64,000 nucleotides of DNA, taken from Lachancea kluyveri NRRL Y-12651 (taxonomy: Eukaryota; Ascomycota; Saccharomycetes; Saccharomycetales; Saccharomycetaceae). The notes below the pieces were generated by a model. The model saw nothing but the letters and a program-made list of their open reading frames with translations. It searched no databases and was not told where the DNA came from. Shown piece after piece: positions 26,550-36,461 of the stretch; within the stretch, counting starts at the first letter, position 1, and every line of letters begins with the position of its first letter. The stretch is taken from NCBI GenBank assembly GCA_000149225.2, contig CM000689.1, forward strand, positions 62,001-126,000, in the 5' to 3' direction. The translations under genes were made by a program, and so were the position numbers.

Positions 26550-27042
26550 GCCGGCCCGGTGCGGACTGGCTCAAAAGATGCGATGTATAACACCAAGTAT
26601 TACAAAGATGTAGTTTGTGTATAAAAAGAGAACGGCAAACTAGAATCAGGAGAAGCGAGACAGGAGACGGGAGGGGGGCAGAGACAGGACGTGGCATGTA
26701 TCTTGCGGTGAGTACACCACCCAAGCCTGCCGTCTGCTAGCAAAGAAAAAGAGGCACATCCCATCCTGAATCTTTAATCACTGCTTTGTTTTGATTGTGA
26801 GAGGACCGCAGACATCTTTGTTTCGTTGGACTTCTGTGACAGTCTGGCACTGGCCTGGCGCCGGCCAAAACTACGTTTTTTTACGCTTTCTCGTCCATGC
26901 TACATGCTCCCCTGCTTCCTCCCTAGCTTCTCACTTCTTGTACTAGATGTACTATGTGCTTGCAGCAATGGAACTACGGTAGTGTGCCTCACCTTTTGTT
27001 GTTCCTCGTGAAGATTCCCAGGTGAGAAGCCCAGGTGAGAAA

Positions 27043-27050
27043 CCGGCCGG
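27043..27050. promoter_or_regulatory. CCGGCCGG palindrome upstream of URC2
   Basis: Possible CGG-type zinc-cluster site about 335 bp before the URC2 start, immediately after the duplicated 12-mer. Inferred from sequence only. Confidence 0.25.
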
Positions 27051-27321
27051 AAAAAGCGACGCGATCTTGTGTGCATCGCTGGATACGTCCCTATTTTTTC
27101 TGCGCAGTTTGTCCGTCGGAAATATGCCCGCTCCTCTGCTGCCCGTGATTATTCTGCTATCCATGTTGATGCTACTTGGAACCTCTGCACACTGCTCGCT
27201 ACATCTGCCGTGGACAGCACCTGTAGATAAGCGCACAAGCTGTGGAGTGATACGTGGCTGATCCTTGCCGAAACCATTGGCTACCAGAGCACTACTTACT
27301 CAAGAAAAACCTGGCGAGTTC

Positions 27322-27332
27322 CCCGCAGCGGG
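27322..27332. promoter_or_regulatory. CCCGC-A-GCGGG dyad just before URC2
   Basis: Perfect 5-bp arms around one base, containing the CCG/CGG halves used by zinc-cluster factors, 53 bp upstream of the URC2 start. Autoregulation is possible but unproven. Confidence 0.3.
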
Positions 27333-27384
27333 TTTAAAAGAAAGGAAGGATAGAAGCAAAAGGAAGAAGAGACGGTAGCTTGGA

Positions 27385-29976
27385 ATGGGCGATCCAGAGA
27401 ACCAGCAAGGCGAGACGCAAGTGGCTGGACCTGTGGATGTGAATACGACCGACCACGCAACCGCAAACACAAGCACCAAACCGGGTGGTGATCAGGCTAC
27501 AAGCCACAACAAGAGATCTAGCACAACTACTACAGGTGGTGACGACATGGCCTCCGACAACAGCCAGACCCAAACACGCACGAAAAAGCCTCGCAAAAAG
27601 AGAAAGACATACAGCTGTGGGGTTTGCCGCAAGTTCAAGACCCGGTGCGACTTTGAGCCGCTGGTTGGCAAGTGCCACCGTTGTAACGTGCTGAGGTTGG
27701 AGTGCTCTTTGACCAAGGAGCGGGAAGAGGAAATACTTGCCGCCGTCGAAAGCACATCAAAGTCAACCCTAGCGCCCGCTTCTCTAGTCTCTGGCCAGTT
27801 ACCTGCTTTGGCTGCTGCCAACCCCGTGGTGGCAAACGACGCTGTCGTGGTTGCTCCCGTGGCAGCGACCCTGAGCAGCCGGTTGAACAAGTTGGAGTCT
27901 TCTGTGGGCAGTTTGAATAGCAAGCTGGATCTGGCGCTGATGCTTTTGCAGGGCTCCAACTCTGCCATCAGCAATTTGAAAAACCTGACCTCGAGCAAGG
28001 CGGGCATGGGCGACCGCAACGCTACCTACGACGACGATGACGACGGCGACGACGACGGCCATGACCACAGCGATAGTGACAGTGCCAGTGCCAGTACCAG
28101 TGCCAGTGCAGGTGTGGGCGACCATGACCGTGGTGAGAGAAACAGTAGGGGTTTGGCTTCCGAAAGCGACGCACATCTCCCACCGCACTTCAAAGAGTCT
28201 TCACAAACACCAACGCACAATTTTAGCAAAGACTTTGTAAACGGTATCAAGCTTCAAGAGCCACCACTCAAACTCATAAGCGATATCGACGAGAGGCTGT
28301 TTCCTACCAAAGCACAGTCGCAGCAGGACATTCTCGCCAAGACGCAGAGGCCGTTTGTGGTTGCGCGCTTCAACTTTTTAAAGTACTTTAACCAGCACGA
28401 ACAGTTGTGCCTCGATCTCTCGCGAGACTTTCTTGTCAAGTCGCACTTCTGGATCATCCCGGGCGGCATCAAGGAGATCAACAGGACATACGTCGAAAAG
28501 CACCTGTTCATCACGAGCGTTTTCACCATCATTGCAATGGGGTTTGACGAAAACAACAAGTACGAGAAGGAACAGGAGCAGCTGTACCCGCTGGTCGAGC
28601 GGTTTCTCACAAACACTCTGACCATGTTCGAGAAGCTGACTGACCACGACATCGAGGCCATCCTCTACTGCTCCATGTTCAACATTTCGCGCAAATCCAA
28701 GCGGCACAGGCAGCTCAAGTTCAACTCGCTGGTGCTGTGCAACTTTGCCGTCAATAGCGTGCTGAACATTGTGGACTTTCACAAGATCAAGGAAAGAGTG
28801 CTGATCAACGAAGAGTACTCTGCGCTCGACCTGTACCACCTGCGGATCCTGAACTCGCTGACGGCGTGCAGGCTGCAGTATTCCATCGGATCCGGCAACT
28901 TCACCATCCAGGACGACATGCTCAAGGAGTTCAACAACCTGACTGCAAAGTTTCCCCAAGCCAACTTTGGCGATGACATCAAGATCAGCGAGATCAACCT
29001 GGGCGACATTGTCAATGGCATCTTTTTGAACTTCAAGGCGTATTTTAAAGGTTTTTCCAAGAGGTTCAGGGCAGAAACGCGCGGCCACGCGGACAGAAAC
29101 CGGGACGTTGCTGGTGGAGCCACCGACGATGGTGGCAAAGGCGGCAAAGACGGCAACGGCAACAACGGTCACAATGGAAACGACAACAGTGCCCTGGAAC
29201 TGGAGTGCCTGGTGATCCCGGAGCTGGAGTACTGGCTCAAGAACTGGGACGAGCTTCTGTCAAAGGACGGCGGTGGTGTGCTGCTTTTTGCGTACGACTT
29301 TTACTACAGCATGATATGCCGCTCCTTCCTGACCGAGTTTTTCGAAGAGGAGTTCCAAAACGACGTTGTGTATTTCAAGTGCGCGCTAAAGACGATGAAG
29401 CGCTATTGCTTCTCGCTTCTCGACGGTTTTTTGAAACTGCCGCCATCACTGATCAAGGGAGCACCAACAATTACACTGCACCAGCTAGTATATGCGTGTC
29501 TAACGCTATGCGACTTCCTGCACTGCTTTGACGTTGCGGAAAGACAGCAAGTGTTGAACTTGTGCACCAAGATTTACTGGCACTTGAACACCATTGGCGA
29601 AAAGCTAAACGAGGCCACCGACAACGTTGGCAAGATCATCAAGTCGCTAATCGACACCAGCAAGAGGAAGGCCCAGGTGTCCGGCCGCTTGGCGGTTCCA
29701 AGAAACACCAAGCGGGGGAGCCCATCCATGACGCCGGGATTTCAGCAGTCGGTGCAAAGCTCCTCTGCACTGCAGGGTAGCAAAGCGGGGTCTCCGCAGA
29801 GTGCAAGGTCTGTCAACTCGCAAGGCAGCGGTGCCGACAGTCTTGCCGCAGCCAGCTTCAACATGCCTGATGTGGCTCAGTTTAACTCATTTGAGGACTT
29901 TTTTCAGGACTTTTTTGACAACTTGAAGCCCACTACGCAGAGCATGTTTTCGACACTGCAGCAGCAGCAGCAGTAG
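27385..29976 (+). CDS. URC2: Zn2Cys6 transcription factor Urc2
   Basis: Zinc-cluster transcription factor; in Lachancea kluyveri URC2 is required for uracil catabolism, and the S. cerevisiae counterpart is YDR520C. The protein has 863 residues. The binuclear cluster has cysteines at 78, 81, 88, 97, 100 and 107 after a basic stretch (KKPRKKRKTYS). A predicted coiled segment (about 165-195) may dimerise. Asp- and Ser-rich low-complexity follows at about 210-245, then the large fungal factor middle-homology region (about 290-760). Glycine/asparagine-rich insert near 565-600. The C-terminus is Ser-rich and ends in a short polyglutamine run. The position between SPS2 and POF1/FPR2 supports the name. 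Confidence 0.9.
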   Translation: MGDPENQQGETQVAGPVDVNTTDHATANTSTKPGGDQATSHNKRSSTTTTGGDDMASDNSQTQTRTKKPRKKRKTYSCGVCRKFKTRCDFEPLVGKCHRCNVLRLECSLTKEREEEILAAVESTSKSTLAPASLVSGQLPALAAANPVVANDAVVVAPVAATLSSRLNKLESSVGSLNSKLDLALMLLQGSNSAISNLKNLTSSKAGMGDRNATYDDDDDGDDDGHDHSDSDSASASTSASAGVGDHDRGERNSRGLASESDAHLPPHFKESSQTPTHNFSKDFVNGIKLQEPPLKLISDIDERLFPTKAQSQQDILAKTQRPFVVARFNFLKYFNQHEQLCLDLSRDFLVKSHFWIIPGGIKEINRTYVEKHLFITSVFTIIAMGFDENNKYEKEQEQLYPLVERFLTNTLTMFEKLTDHDIEAILYCSMFNISRKSKRHRQLKFNSLVLCNFAVNSVLNIVDFHKIKERVLINEEYSALDLYHLRILNSLTACRLQYSIGSGNFTIQDDMLKEFNNLTAKFPQANFGDDIKISEINLGDIVNGIFLNFKAYFKGFSKRFRAETRGHADRNRDVAGGATDDGGKGGKDGNGNNGHNGNDNSALELECLVIPELEYWLKNWDELLSKDGGGVLLFAYDFYYSMICRSFLTEFFEEEFQNDVVYFKCALKTMKRYCFSLLDGFLKLPPSLIKGAPTITLHQLVYACLTLCDFLHCFDVAERQQVLNLCTKIYWHLNTIGEKLNEATDNVGKIIKSLIDTSKRKAQVSGRLAVPRNTKRGSPSMTPGFQQSVQSSSALQGSKAGSPQSARSVNSQGSGADSLAAASFNMPDVAQFNSFEDFFQDFFDNLKPTTQSMFSTLQQQQQ

Positions 29977-30129
29977 CAGGAGGTGGCACAAGAGAGAACA
30001 CAGAGTGTGGAAAATCAAAACGCTCCGAAACCAACAAAGTTGGGCCCGGTTGGAGAAAGCAAACCACAAACAGAAAAGGCAGTGGCGCCGTTTATAGATA
30101 TTAGAAATGTATAGTCTGTTGGCCAGCCC

Positions 30130-30909
30130 TCACTCGAAAATCCTCGAGCCAGGGCGTTTGGCCCTTGTATAATTTATTATGGGTGATGGAAGTACAGAAG
30201 CCAAGTCAAAGGAAGGGTCGTGGATCCGCTCTCTTATCTCGGACGATGACACTGAGGAGAACCGGTCGTCGTTGGGCACCACGTGGACCTTGCCCGCCCA
30301 CTGCCTGGGGATGTCTGGCTCATACGCACCTTTTGCAATGTCTCCGCAATAGGCCAGCTGTCTTTGCACGCCGGCACCAGTGTCCCTCGTGAGGCAGAAC
30401 AGCTCGGTCTGCGACATAAACTCCCTCAGGGCCTCTGAAGGCAGCTGGGGCTTGTAGTACTTTGGGTCAAAGATCCGAACAACGGTGTCGAACCCAACCA
30501 GATACACGACAGATGCTTCCGCGCAAAAGTCCTTTTGGATGGCGGCCGACTTGTCCATGAATTTCCCAAATACCGTTATGCCCACCGAGGTGGGGATGTT
30601 CTCCTCCTGCAACATCCCGGCCATCAGGCACATCATTTCTAGCCGCTTGTCGAACGTTGCTGGCTTGGGCGGCTTGTCGGCGTTATTCACGGAAAGTAGC
30701 AGCAGCACATGCAGGTCTTGTTTGTAGTGGTCCAGCGCCTTCTTCACTAGCGTGTAATGGCCCATGTGTGGTGGGTTAAAGGACGAGTCCAGCACCAGCA
30801 GCCGCTTCGCACCAGCAACACGCGCCTGGCCGTGGATGATCTCGAACGTCTTGTTTAGCTGGCGAAACAACTGCAGTGCTTTCAGGCAATGTCCTTCCTG
30901 TACAATCAT
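30130..30909 (-). CDS. POF1: Nicotinamide-nucleotide adenylyltransferase-like Pof1
   Basis: Nucleotidyltransferase-fold protein; S. cerevisiae Pof1 (YCL047C, 258 residues) has been linked to NMN adenylyltransferase activity and ER quality control. I used the first ATG, at 30909, giving 259 residues (MIVQEGHCLKALQLF); the open frame continues upstream only from a non-ATG codon. The fold signature is LDSSFNPPHMGHYTL (residues about 43-57), with the HxGH-type nucleotide-binding motif. VNNADKPPK, the GFDTVVRIFDPKYY block and the late VSSSEIRERI motif correspond closely to S. cerevisiae. The gene lies tail-to-tail with URC2. Confidence 0.95.
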   Translation of the reverse strand: MIVQEGHCLKALQLFRQLNKTFEIIHGQARVAGAKRLLVLDSSFNPPHMGHYTLVKKALDHYKQDLHVLLLLSVNNADKPPKPATFDKRLEMMCLMAGMLQEENIPTSVGITVFGKFMDKSAAIQKDFCAEASVVYLVGFDTVVRIFDPKYYKPQLPSEALREFMSQTELFCLTRDTGAGVQRQLAYCGDIAKGAYEPDIPRQWAGKVHVVPNDDRFSSVSSSEIRERIHDPSFDLASVLPSPIINYTRAKRPGSRIFE

Positions 30910-31400
30910 GTCTGGGGTGCTCTTGTGTGGTGTTTCTGGTTCAAGTGTGTGGACGTTGAAGGAGCAGATTCCCTCGGATTTGCAGCAGCCAGAAATCAAA
31001 CGTCCTTCTTCCTCGAACGTGTCTGTTCATGCAGGAGAGCAGAGACAGGAGGAGGCGGCCAGCTTGCCAGTATGCCCCCATTCTCAGGGCAACCGGCTAA
31101 TCATGCGTTGCAGTACATTTTGTCTGCATCAACGTCAATGCAAAAATGCTATGTTTTTACGATGTAATATAAAAGCTATAGATTAATAGTCCAGCTTGCA
31201 GGACCCGCAAGTCCGACAAGAAAGAAAAAGGGAACTGAAACAAGGAAAGAAGGAAAGAAGGAAAGAAGGAAAGAAAAAGTGCCTAAACCAGCACTACTCG
31301 AGCAATTTGTAGACAGCAAAAGTACAAAACTGGATTTGCATGGTACTAATACCGCCGACATTCCCCTCCCCCGTTTCCTTCTCTACGCAGTGCGGTCTCC
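30910..31400. other. POF1 upstream / FPR2 downstream region
   Basis: Non-coding, with four AAGGAAAG-type 8-bp units near 31243-31276. No gene is seen. Confidence 0.5.
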
Positions 31401-31826
31401 CTATAGCTCATCACGTCTGTATATGTCAACCAACTTGGCCTCAAAAACCAAATCGGCATCAGGTGGAATCACGTTTCCGGCTCCTCTTGATCCGTAGCCC
31501 AAAGAGCTTGGAATCTGTAACTTGCGTACCTCATTGATGCACATGCCTAGCAAACCTTGGTCCCAGCCCTGGATGACCTGGCCGTGACCCAAGGTGAACT
31601 GGATGGGAGCGCCTCTGCCATAGGACGAGTCAAACACATCACCAGTGTCCCTTAGGCTCCCGGTGTAGTGTACAGATACCACGTCGCCCTTGGTGGCCTT
31701 CATGGTGCACTCCCCTTCTGGAATCTTTTCCAAGACGCCAATCGCTAACTCAGTCAACTCGCCGGCAAAGACCGGGGAGGAGGCAAGGAATAGAAGAGCG
31801 AGCATCCTGACTAACTGGTTCATCAT
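31401..31826 (-). CDS. FPR2: ER-lumenal FKBP-type peptidyl-prolyl isomerase Fpr2
   Basis: FK506-binding prolyl isomerase of the secretory pathway (S. cerevisiae FPR2, YDR519W, about 135 residues). I chose the first of two adjacent ATGs at 31826, giving 141 residues. The signal peptide is MMNQLVRMLALLFLASSPVFA. The FKBP domain follows, with VHYTGSL, DSSYGRGAPIQFTLG, GQVIQGWDQGLLGMC and SSLGYGSRGAGNVIPPDADL. The C-terminus ends in arginine-aspartate-glutamate-leucine (RDEL), an ER-retrieval-like signal that the S. cerevisiae protein, as I recall, lacks. The gene stands between POF1 and EMC1. Confidence 0.95.
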   Translation of the reverse strand: MMNQLVRMLALLFLASSPVFAGELTELAIGVLEKIPEGECTMKATKGDVVSVHYTGSLRDTGDVFDSSYGRGAPIQFTLGHGQVIQGWDQGLLGMCINEVRKLQIPSSLGYGSRGAGNVIPPDADLVFEAKLVDIYRRDEL

Positions 31827-32132
31827 TTTATGTATGCGTGTGTCTGTGTGTCTGTGTCTTTGTATGTCTGTGCGTTGATGCGCTGTCACCTTTTTTTTTT
31901 TTTTTTTTTTTTTTTACATTTTCATATTTTTATGTTTCTTTGTTTAAACTAGCACTAACTATATACGTCAGGGCAGATTTGACTTTGTTACACACGCCCT
32001 CTTAACTCCGCTTTTTGTCCTCTTTGACTGTCTTTACTATTTATTTATTTCGTTCTCACGGTTTATAGTTTACAGTTTGTATTCTGGCTCCTCTCGGTGG
32101 GAATGACTAGGGGACCTTGCGTGGTGCCCTGA
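31827..32132. other. FPR2 upstream / EMC1 downstream region
   Basis: Short gene-free stretch with a run of about 25 T (about 31891-31915) and AT-rich 3' sequence for EMC1. Confidence 0.5.
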
Positions 32133-34340
32133 TCAGTCCTTCACCAACCATCTTCCCTTCATCTTCTTGGTGTCCACCAAAGGCCTGAGAAAGTAGCATA
32201 TGAATAATAGCCCCACAACTGTAGCCACCAGCTTGCCCTTCTCGAAACTAGGGCTTAGCTTGTCAAACTGAGAGGAAGGCGCCACCCTGGTGCAGAACAG
32301 ATCGTGTCCAAGATTGCAGACAATGCTTGTGGACTCCAGGTTTGTTGGGATCGAGGTTAATTTGGACCGGGGACCGGATAACACCTGTCTAAAGTGAGTT
32401 AGCACAAAGTGGTCGTTGACAGGAATGCCGCTGACGTAGGGACTGGCCATGAATTCTCTCTGGTCATCCTTGCTCATCTTGGACTCCTCCACTCTCCTGG
32501 CATTCAAAAGGTACTTGGGCAGGTAAGTCATCTGGCCGTTAGCAAGCTCCACAACCACGGATTTTGTGGTGATGCCGAACTTGGTCTTGGACAGGATCAT
32601 GTTTTTGATGGTTTCAGGGAAAAAGTACGACTTGGTGATAATCTCGGGTCTGTGCTCGTTGAACAGCGTGTCCTGGACGGTGGACGAATTGGTGACTCTT
32701 TTGTTTGGGCGCAGCGACTCGTAGAGCTCGATAACGGCCAGCTTTTGCTCTGGAACGGGCTCGGAGCTGAAGTACGAGTAGACGCACCAGTATTCGCCAA
32801 AGACCATATTCACTGGCATGTCCAGGTTGACCTTGTCTTTGTGACAGGAGGCGTAAACCAGCTCGCCGGATACCGTGTCAAGAATGTTCACACACAGCTC
32901 GTTGGTTTCCCTGTTTGCCACGGCGTAGCCCGCCAGGTTCGGATACAGGTATTTGTACAAGACCGTTCTGTTCCCTAGTATGGTGCCGACGCTGACCACG
33001 GGGTCATCCTCTCTACCTGCAAAGGCCAAAAGCTCCTCGGCCGGCTGCAGCTCAAGCTTCCAGACCTCGTCCAGCTTGTCGCCTGCGACAGCAAACGCGG
33101 AGATGACCTTGTCGTTGTGGTCGACCACGTATGTACCGTTGGCGTTGGTGCCGCCCTTTTCGAGCAGAACAGTGCTGGATCCGTCTTGAGCCCGCACGTA
33201 AAAGTCGTCGGACGCACCGATCCTACTGATCTTGGCGCTTGGCACCACGTCCCGTCCTCTGCTGACAACGGGATGCTTCTCCACGTCGGTAATGTCCAGC
33301 ACTAGAGACCGGCCGCCCCTGGTAAAGACCAGGAGCTCGGTGTCCTTCTTGGTGGTTTCCAGGGCCAGAATGTCCCCGAACCCAGTTTCCACTGACCAGA
33401 CCTTCTCGCCGGTGAGTACGTTCAATGCAGCAACGTTGCCCTCCGTGGTGGCGACAATTAGGTATTTTAGTAGTCCAAACTTTAACTCGCGCTCTCTGAC
33501 GGTCTCCTCGTCATCGTCCTCCAGCATGTCTTTGATGTAGCTGCCCACAGAAAACTTTCTCGCAAGGAGCGCCTGTTTCAGCCTCTGCCAGTTATGCATG
33601 CACCTGAACAGGTACGCCTCCCACACACCCAAGGACTCCTCGATAACCAGCTCGTTCAGCGCATTAACGGCGCCACGGTCCGGGGCAGATACATAGGTGT
33701 ACGCAACAACATCAGTTAGGGACTCATCCCTAGACCATCTGGCGGCCAGCTGGCCATCCTCGAAGGAAGAAAAGTGGTACTCGGAACCCGACGAGGCCAA
33801 CAGTACCTCCAAAGACCCGGCGTTGTCGGTTTTCAAAAATTTGATTTCGGTAAACCTTTCAGGCAGGTCTTCATGGAAAACTTCCAGCGAGCTAGAGTCC
33901 CTGTCCAGTACCCTGATTTTATGGTCTTCAATGGACACCCCACTCACGTTTGGGGTACACGAGGAGCTAAACTCGGCAATGGTGTCGTTCAGCTTAAAAC
34001 CAAAGTGGGAATCGTACACGGAAACGTCTCCGTCCTGCGCCCTCACGGCCAGTCTGCCGCCCTCGAGCGACATCATGTCGATGGCTTCGGCGCCGAGAGG
34101 CTTTCTCGCCAGGACCTCGCCACTAGTCTTGTTGATCCACGACAGAAGGGACGCGTCGCCAAAGCGGGACAGCACGACCAGAGCATCTGCTGGGGCCTCG
34201 ACAACACATTCAAAATGGCCAATGTTTTTCAATTGCCAGTCTGTATTGTATGCCTCGTCGTCGTAGACTGCCCAGACAAAGGGGTTCCGTAACCCTATAA
34301 GGAGAGCGGCAAGCATTGCACTCTGAAAAATGCGAAACAT
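32133..34340 (-). CDS. EMC1: ER membrane protein complex subunit Emc1
   Basis: Largest subunit of the EMC, which inserts tail-anchored and multipass proteins in the ER membrane. The 735 residues compare with about 760 in S. cerevisiae (YCL045C). A signal peptide (about 1-25, ending FVWA) leads into the conserved YDDEAYNTDWQLKNIG block. A PQQ/beta-propeller-like lumenal region runs through the middle (for example NVAALNVLTGEKVWSVETG near residue 305). The EMC1 C-terminal domain (DUF1620) includes PEIITKSYFFPETIKNM, and a final membrane helix (about 707-725) precedes a short basic cytosolic tail. Confidence 0.96.
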   Translation of the reverse strand: MFRIFQSAMLAALLIGLRNPFVWAVYDDEAYNTDWQLKNIGHFECVVEAPADALVVLSRFGDASLLSWINKTSGEVLARKPLGAEAIDMMSLEGGRLAVRAQDGDVSVYDSHFGFKLNDTIAEFSSSCTPNVSGVSIEDHKIRVLDRDSSSLEVFHEDLPERFTEIKFLKTDNAGSLEVLLASSGSEYHFSSFEDGQLAARWSRDESLTDVVAYTYVSAPDRGAVNALNELVIEESLGVWEAYLFRCMHNWQRLKQALLARKFSVGSYIKDMLEDDDEETVRERELKFGLLKYLIVATTEGNVAALNVLTGEKVWSVETGFGDILALETTKKDTELLVFTRGGRSLVLDITDVEKHPVVSRGRDVVPSAKISRIGASDDFYVRAQDGSSTVLLEKGGTNANGTYVVDHNDKVISAFAVAGDKLDEVWKLELQPAEELLAFAGREDDPVVSVGTILGNRTVLYKYLYPNLAGYAVANRETNELCVNILDTVSGELVYASCHKDKVNLDMPVNMVFGEYWCVYSYFSSEPVPEQKLAVIELYESLRPNKRVTNSSTVQDTLFNEHRPEIITKSYFFPETIKNMILSKTKFGITTKSVVVELANGQMTYLPKYLLNARRVEESKMSKDDQREFMASPYVSGIPVNDHFVLTHFRQVLSGPRSKLTSIPTNLESTSIVCNLGHDLFCTRVAPSSQFDKLSPSFEKGKLVATVVGLLFICYFLRPLVDTKKMKGRWLVKD

Positions 34341-34789
34341 TACTGTCTTGTTGAATGGATGAAAAAGAGGTAGAAAGATAGTGTGACAGAAACAACAGTA
34401 ACAACAATAACACAGGTTGGAACTGATCTTTCAGTCTTGCTTAATGATGAATGCGCTTGCTATATGCATATGTAGTTGGAATGGAGCCTATATACAGAAA
34501 AGCCTTTGGGAGAAAAAATTGAGAAAAAAAAAAAAAAAAAAAAAAGAGGCCTGCTCGGTGACTATCAGTTTGTACGAGAAAAGGCCTAGAGAATCTACAA
34601 GGCAGGAGCGGGTATTAATGCACATGCCGATGCTGATGCTGATGCTGACGCTGATGCTAATACTGATACTAGTGTCACCATAAACACGGATACCTACTCA
34701 CAGACGTTTGTATTTCCATATGCCCACCTGGCACTCGACACGCGCAAACAGAGGAAGTGGGGGGGGGGGGCGAAGGATAGAGCTGGCTC
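34341..34789. other. EMC1 upstream / MGR1 downstream region
   Basis: Non-coding. An A tract (about 34522-34543), (GATGCT)-type hexamers (34628-34670) and a G12 run (34759-34770) are present. No gene is seen. Confidence 0.5.
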
Positions 34790-35989
34790 TCAGCTGCTGG
34801 CAGCCCCGCCTTCTGTTTGTTCCTCCTCCTGCTGTTTTGAAGGCGCACTATGTGGTGTGTCCTCGGGCATGACCACTGTGGGCAAAAACTTGATGCTCAG
34901 AGAGGTGTCGAGGGCTAGATCTGTCCATGGGTTGTAGACAGACCATATCTCACCCAGGTCGATGTCTTCTGGCCCTCGAGTGTCAATGTCCAGCATAATG
35001 CCCTTGGAAAACGTGTCGCTGGATCTGGCGGTCAGCGGGATGCTGTTCCTAGGGGCGGTTTCCAACAGGTCGTGAGCCTTTTTCCTGTTCTGAACGTTGT
35101 TCTCAACCAGGCTCCTCAACTCCTCCTCGCTATGCGAGATTTTTTTGGTCAGCATCTCGGCAGCCACGTTGTTTGTGCGGTTGTTTTGCAGGAGCACGGA
35201 CATATCCAGGTAGTACTCGAGTCTGTCGAGAAAGTCGGAAAACGACATGGGCTTGTACTCGAGCGGGCCAAACCACTTTGTGGCTATGCTCTCTGCATGT
35301 GCCTGTGCTCTGGCAACTGCAACGCCCTGCTTGACCTCCGGGATGTTGAGCGGTAGCGTGGTGCCACTGCTAGCATCCTTGACCTTGAACCTGTTTGGGT
35401 CCACGCCCTCGTGGTAGTATTTGATAATGTCGTTGAAAAACTTTTTCTCACGGACGGACTTGGCCTCTTCGCACCATGGGTCGTACTTCAATATTGTCAG
35501 CCGGCACGTTTCCAGGAGGGACTGGCTCAGGATCAGGGTACCGCTCAACAGGTACACAACCCTCTTGAACGTGTTGAATCTTTCCGAGTGGAAAAAGCCC
35601 GTGCGTGCGCCAACTCTCCTGTGGAACGAATGAGCCCCTCCAAAGGCCGTTGCGCCATGCCTTGTCACGTACATGTTGCCATGAGTGGTGGAGAATCTGT
35701 TCAAACTTGGAAAGTCCGAAATGTCCCTCTTAATGACCCTGGAGCCCAGGGACCTGAACCTTTTCATGCAGAGTAGTCCAACGGCAGTCTGGGCCGCAAC
35801 CAGACTCCACAGACCTGCTCTGTTGTCGGATGCAGGTACCAAAGGGCCCCACATTCGCAGACCAAGGCTCGGCCGTGGATAAAATATCACGTTGTCCTTA
35901 CTGGCTCCGGCAGGGTCTTCCTCATCCTTGTGGGCCAATTTGTTGGCGTTTGGGTTCTTGGAACCTTCAGGCGGTGTATATAGTGCCAT
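34790..35989 (-). CDS. MGR1: i-AAA protease adaptor subunit Mgr1
   Basis: Mitochondrial inner-membrane partner of the Yme1 i-AAA protease that helps recognise substrates (S. cerevisiae YCL044C, about 417 residues). The protein has 399 residues. Two membrane segments are apparent: about residues 45-75 (GPLVPASDNRAGLWSLVAAQ and following) and about 145-163 (VVYLLSGTLILSQSLLE). The central soluble region includes FNDIIKYYHEGVDPNRFKV and WFGPLEYKPMSFSDFLDRLE. The C-terminus is acidic and glutamine-rich. Position between EMC1 and PDI1 is exactly as in S. cerevisiae. Confidence 0.93.
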   Translation of the reverse strand: MALYTPPEGSKNPNANKLAHKDEEDPAGASKDNVIFYPRPSLGLRMWGPLVPASDNRAGLWSLVAAQTAVGLLCMKRFRSLGSRVIKRDISDFPSLNRFSTTHGNMYVTRHGATAFGGAHSFHRRVGARTGFFHSERFNTFKRVVYLLSGTLILSQSLLETCRLTILKYDPWCEEAKSVREKKFFNDIIKYYHEGVDPNRFKVKDASSGTTLPLNIPEVKQGVAVARAQAHAESIATKWFGPLEYKPMSFSDFLDRLEYYLDMSVLLQNNRTNNVAAEMLTKKISHSEEELRSLVENNVQNRKKAHDLLETAPRNSIPLTARSSDTFSKGIMLDIDTRGPEDIDLGEIWSVYNPWTDLALDTSLSIKFLPTVVMPEDTPHSAPSKQQEEEQTEGGAASS

Positions 35990-36461
35990 CTTTGTTTTAT
36001 TACTCAGTGCTGATGGTTTGTGGGTAACGTTGGCAATGTCGGATTTTCAGAGAAACGTCTTTGGTGGAACCAAATGGAATACAAGGAATTGAGAAGGAAA
36101 AAAAAAAAAAAAAAAAAAAAAAATAGAAAACAAGTACTCCGTCGCCGGTGATGTTTGTTTCAAACGTCATGTAGAGGATCCCATTGGACACTGGACGAAA
36201 AGGGTAATTATGTGGCAACACGAGAATACAGCGGTGACTTTGTTAGGTACATGCCAAATCTGTACGTTTGGGTATTGTCTTGTATTGTTTTGTTTTGTTT
36301 TGTTTCAAAAGATCAGTTTATGACAGATGATATGTAAGAAAAAACTATATAAGTGCAGAAAGAGGCACAAAGATCAACACTCTGTGAGGTGGTGCTTGCT
36401 TTGTTTTGTTTTGTTTGGTGTTCCGCTAGCTTCTCCTTCTTTCTTCTGGAACCCTCTCCAT
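35990..36461. other. MGR1 upstream / PDI1 downstream region
   Basis: Non-coding, with an A tract (about 36098-36122) and two TTTTG pentamer runs (about 36284-36305 and 36397-36417). Open frames in this interval overlap only repeat or antisense PDI1 sequence. Confidence 0.5.

Larger units (their letters stand above)
26550..27384. other. SPS2 3' flank and URC2 promoter
   Basis: Non-coding. It has two direct copies of CCCAGGTGAGAA (27017-27028, 27030-27041), a CCGGCCGG palindrome (27043-27050) and CCCGCAGCGGG (27322-27332). A short open frame at 26826-27011 shows no conserved feature. Confidence 0.5.

Noticed and set aside
28378-29172. Open frame of 264 codons on the minus strand
   Set aside because: Antisense of URC2; valine/leucine-rich translation is typical of a GC-biased shadow frame.
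34310-34345. Possible frameshift or truncation in EMC1, MGR1 or KRE28, whose lengths differ slightly from S. cerevisiae
   Set aside because: Each frame is intact from a conserved start to a conserved end; the differences are small and lie in variable regions.
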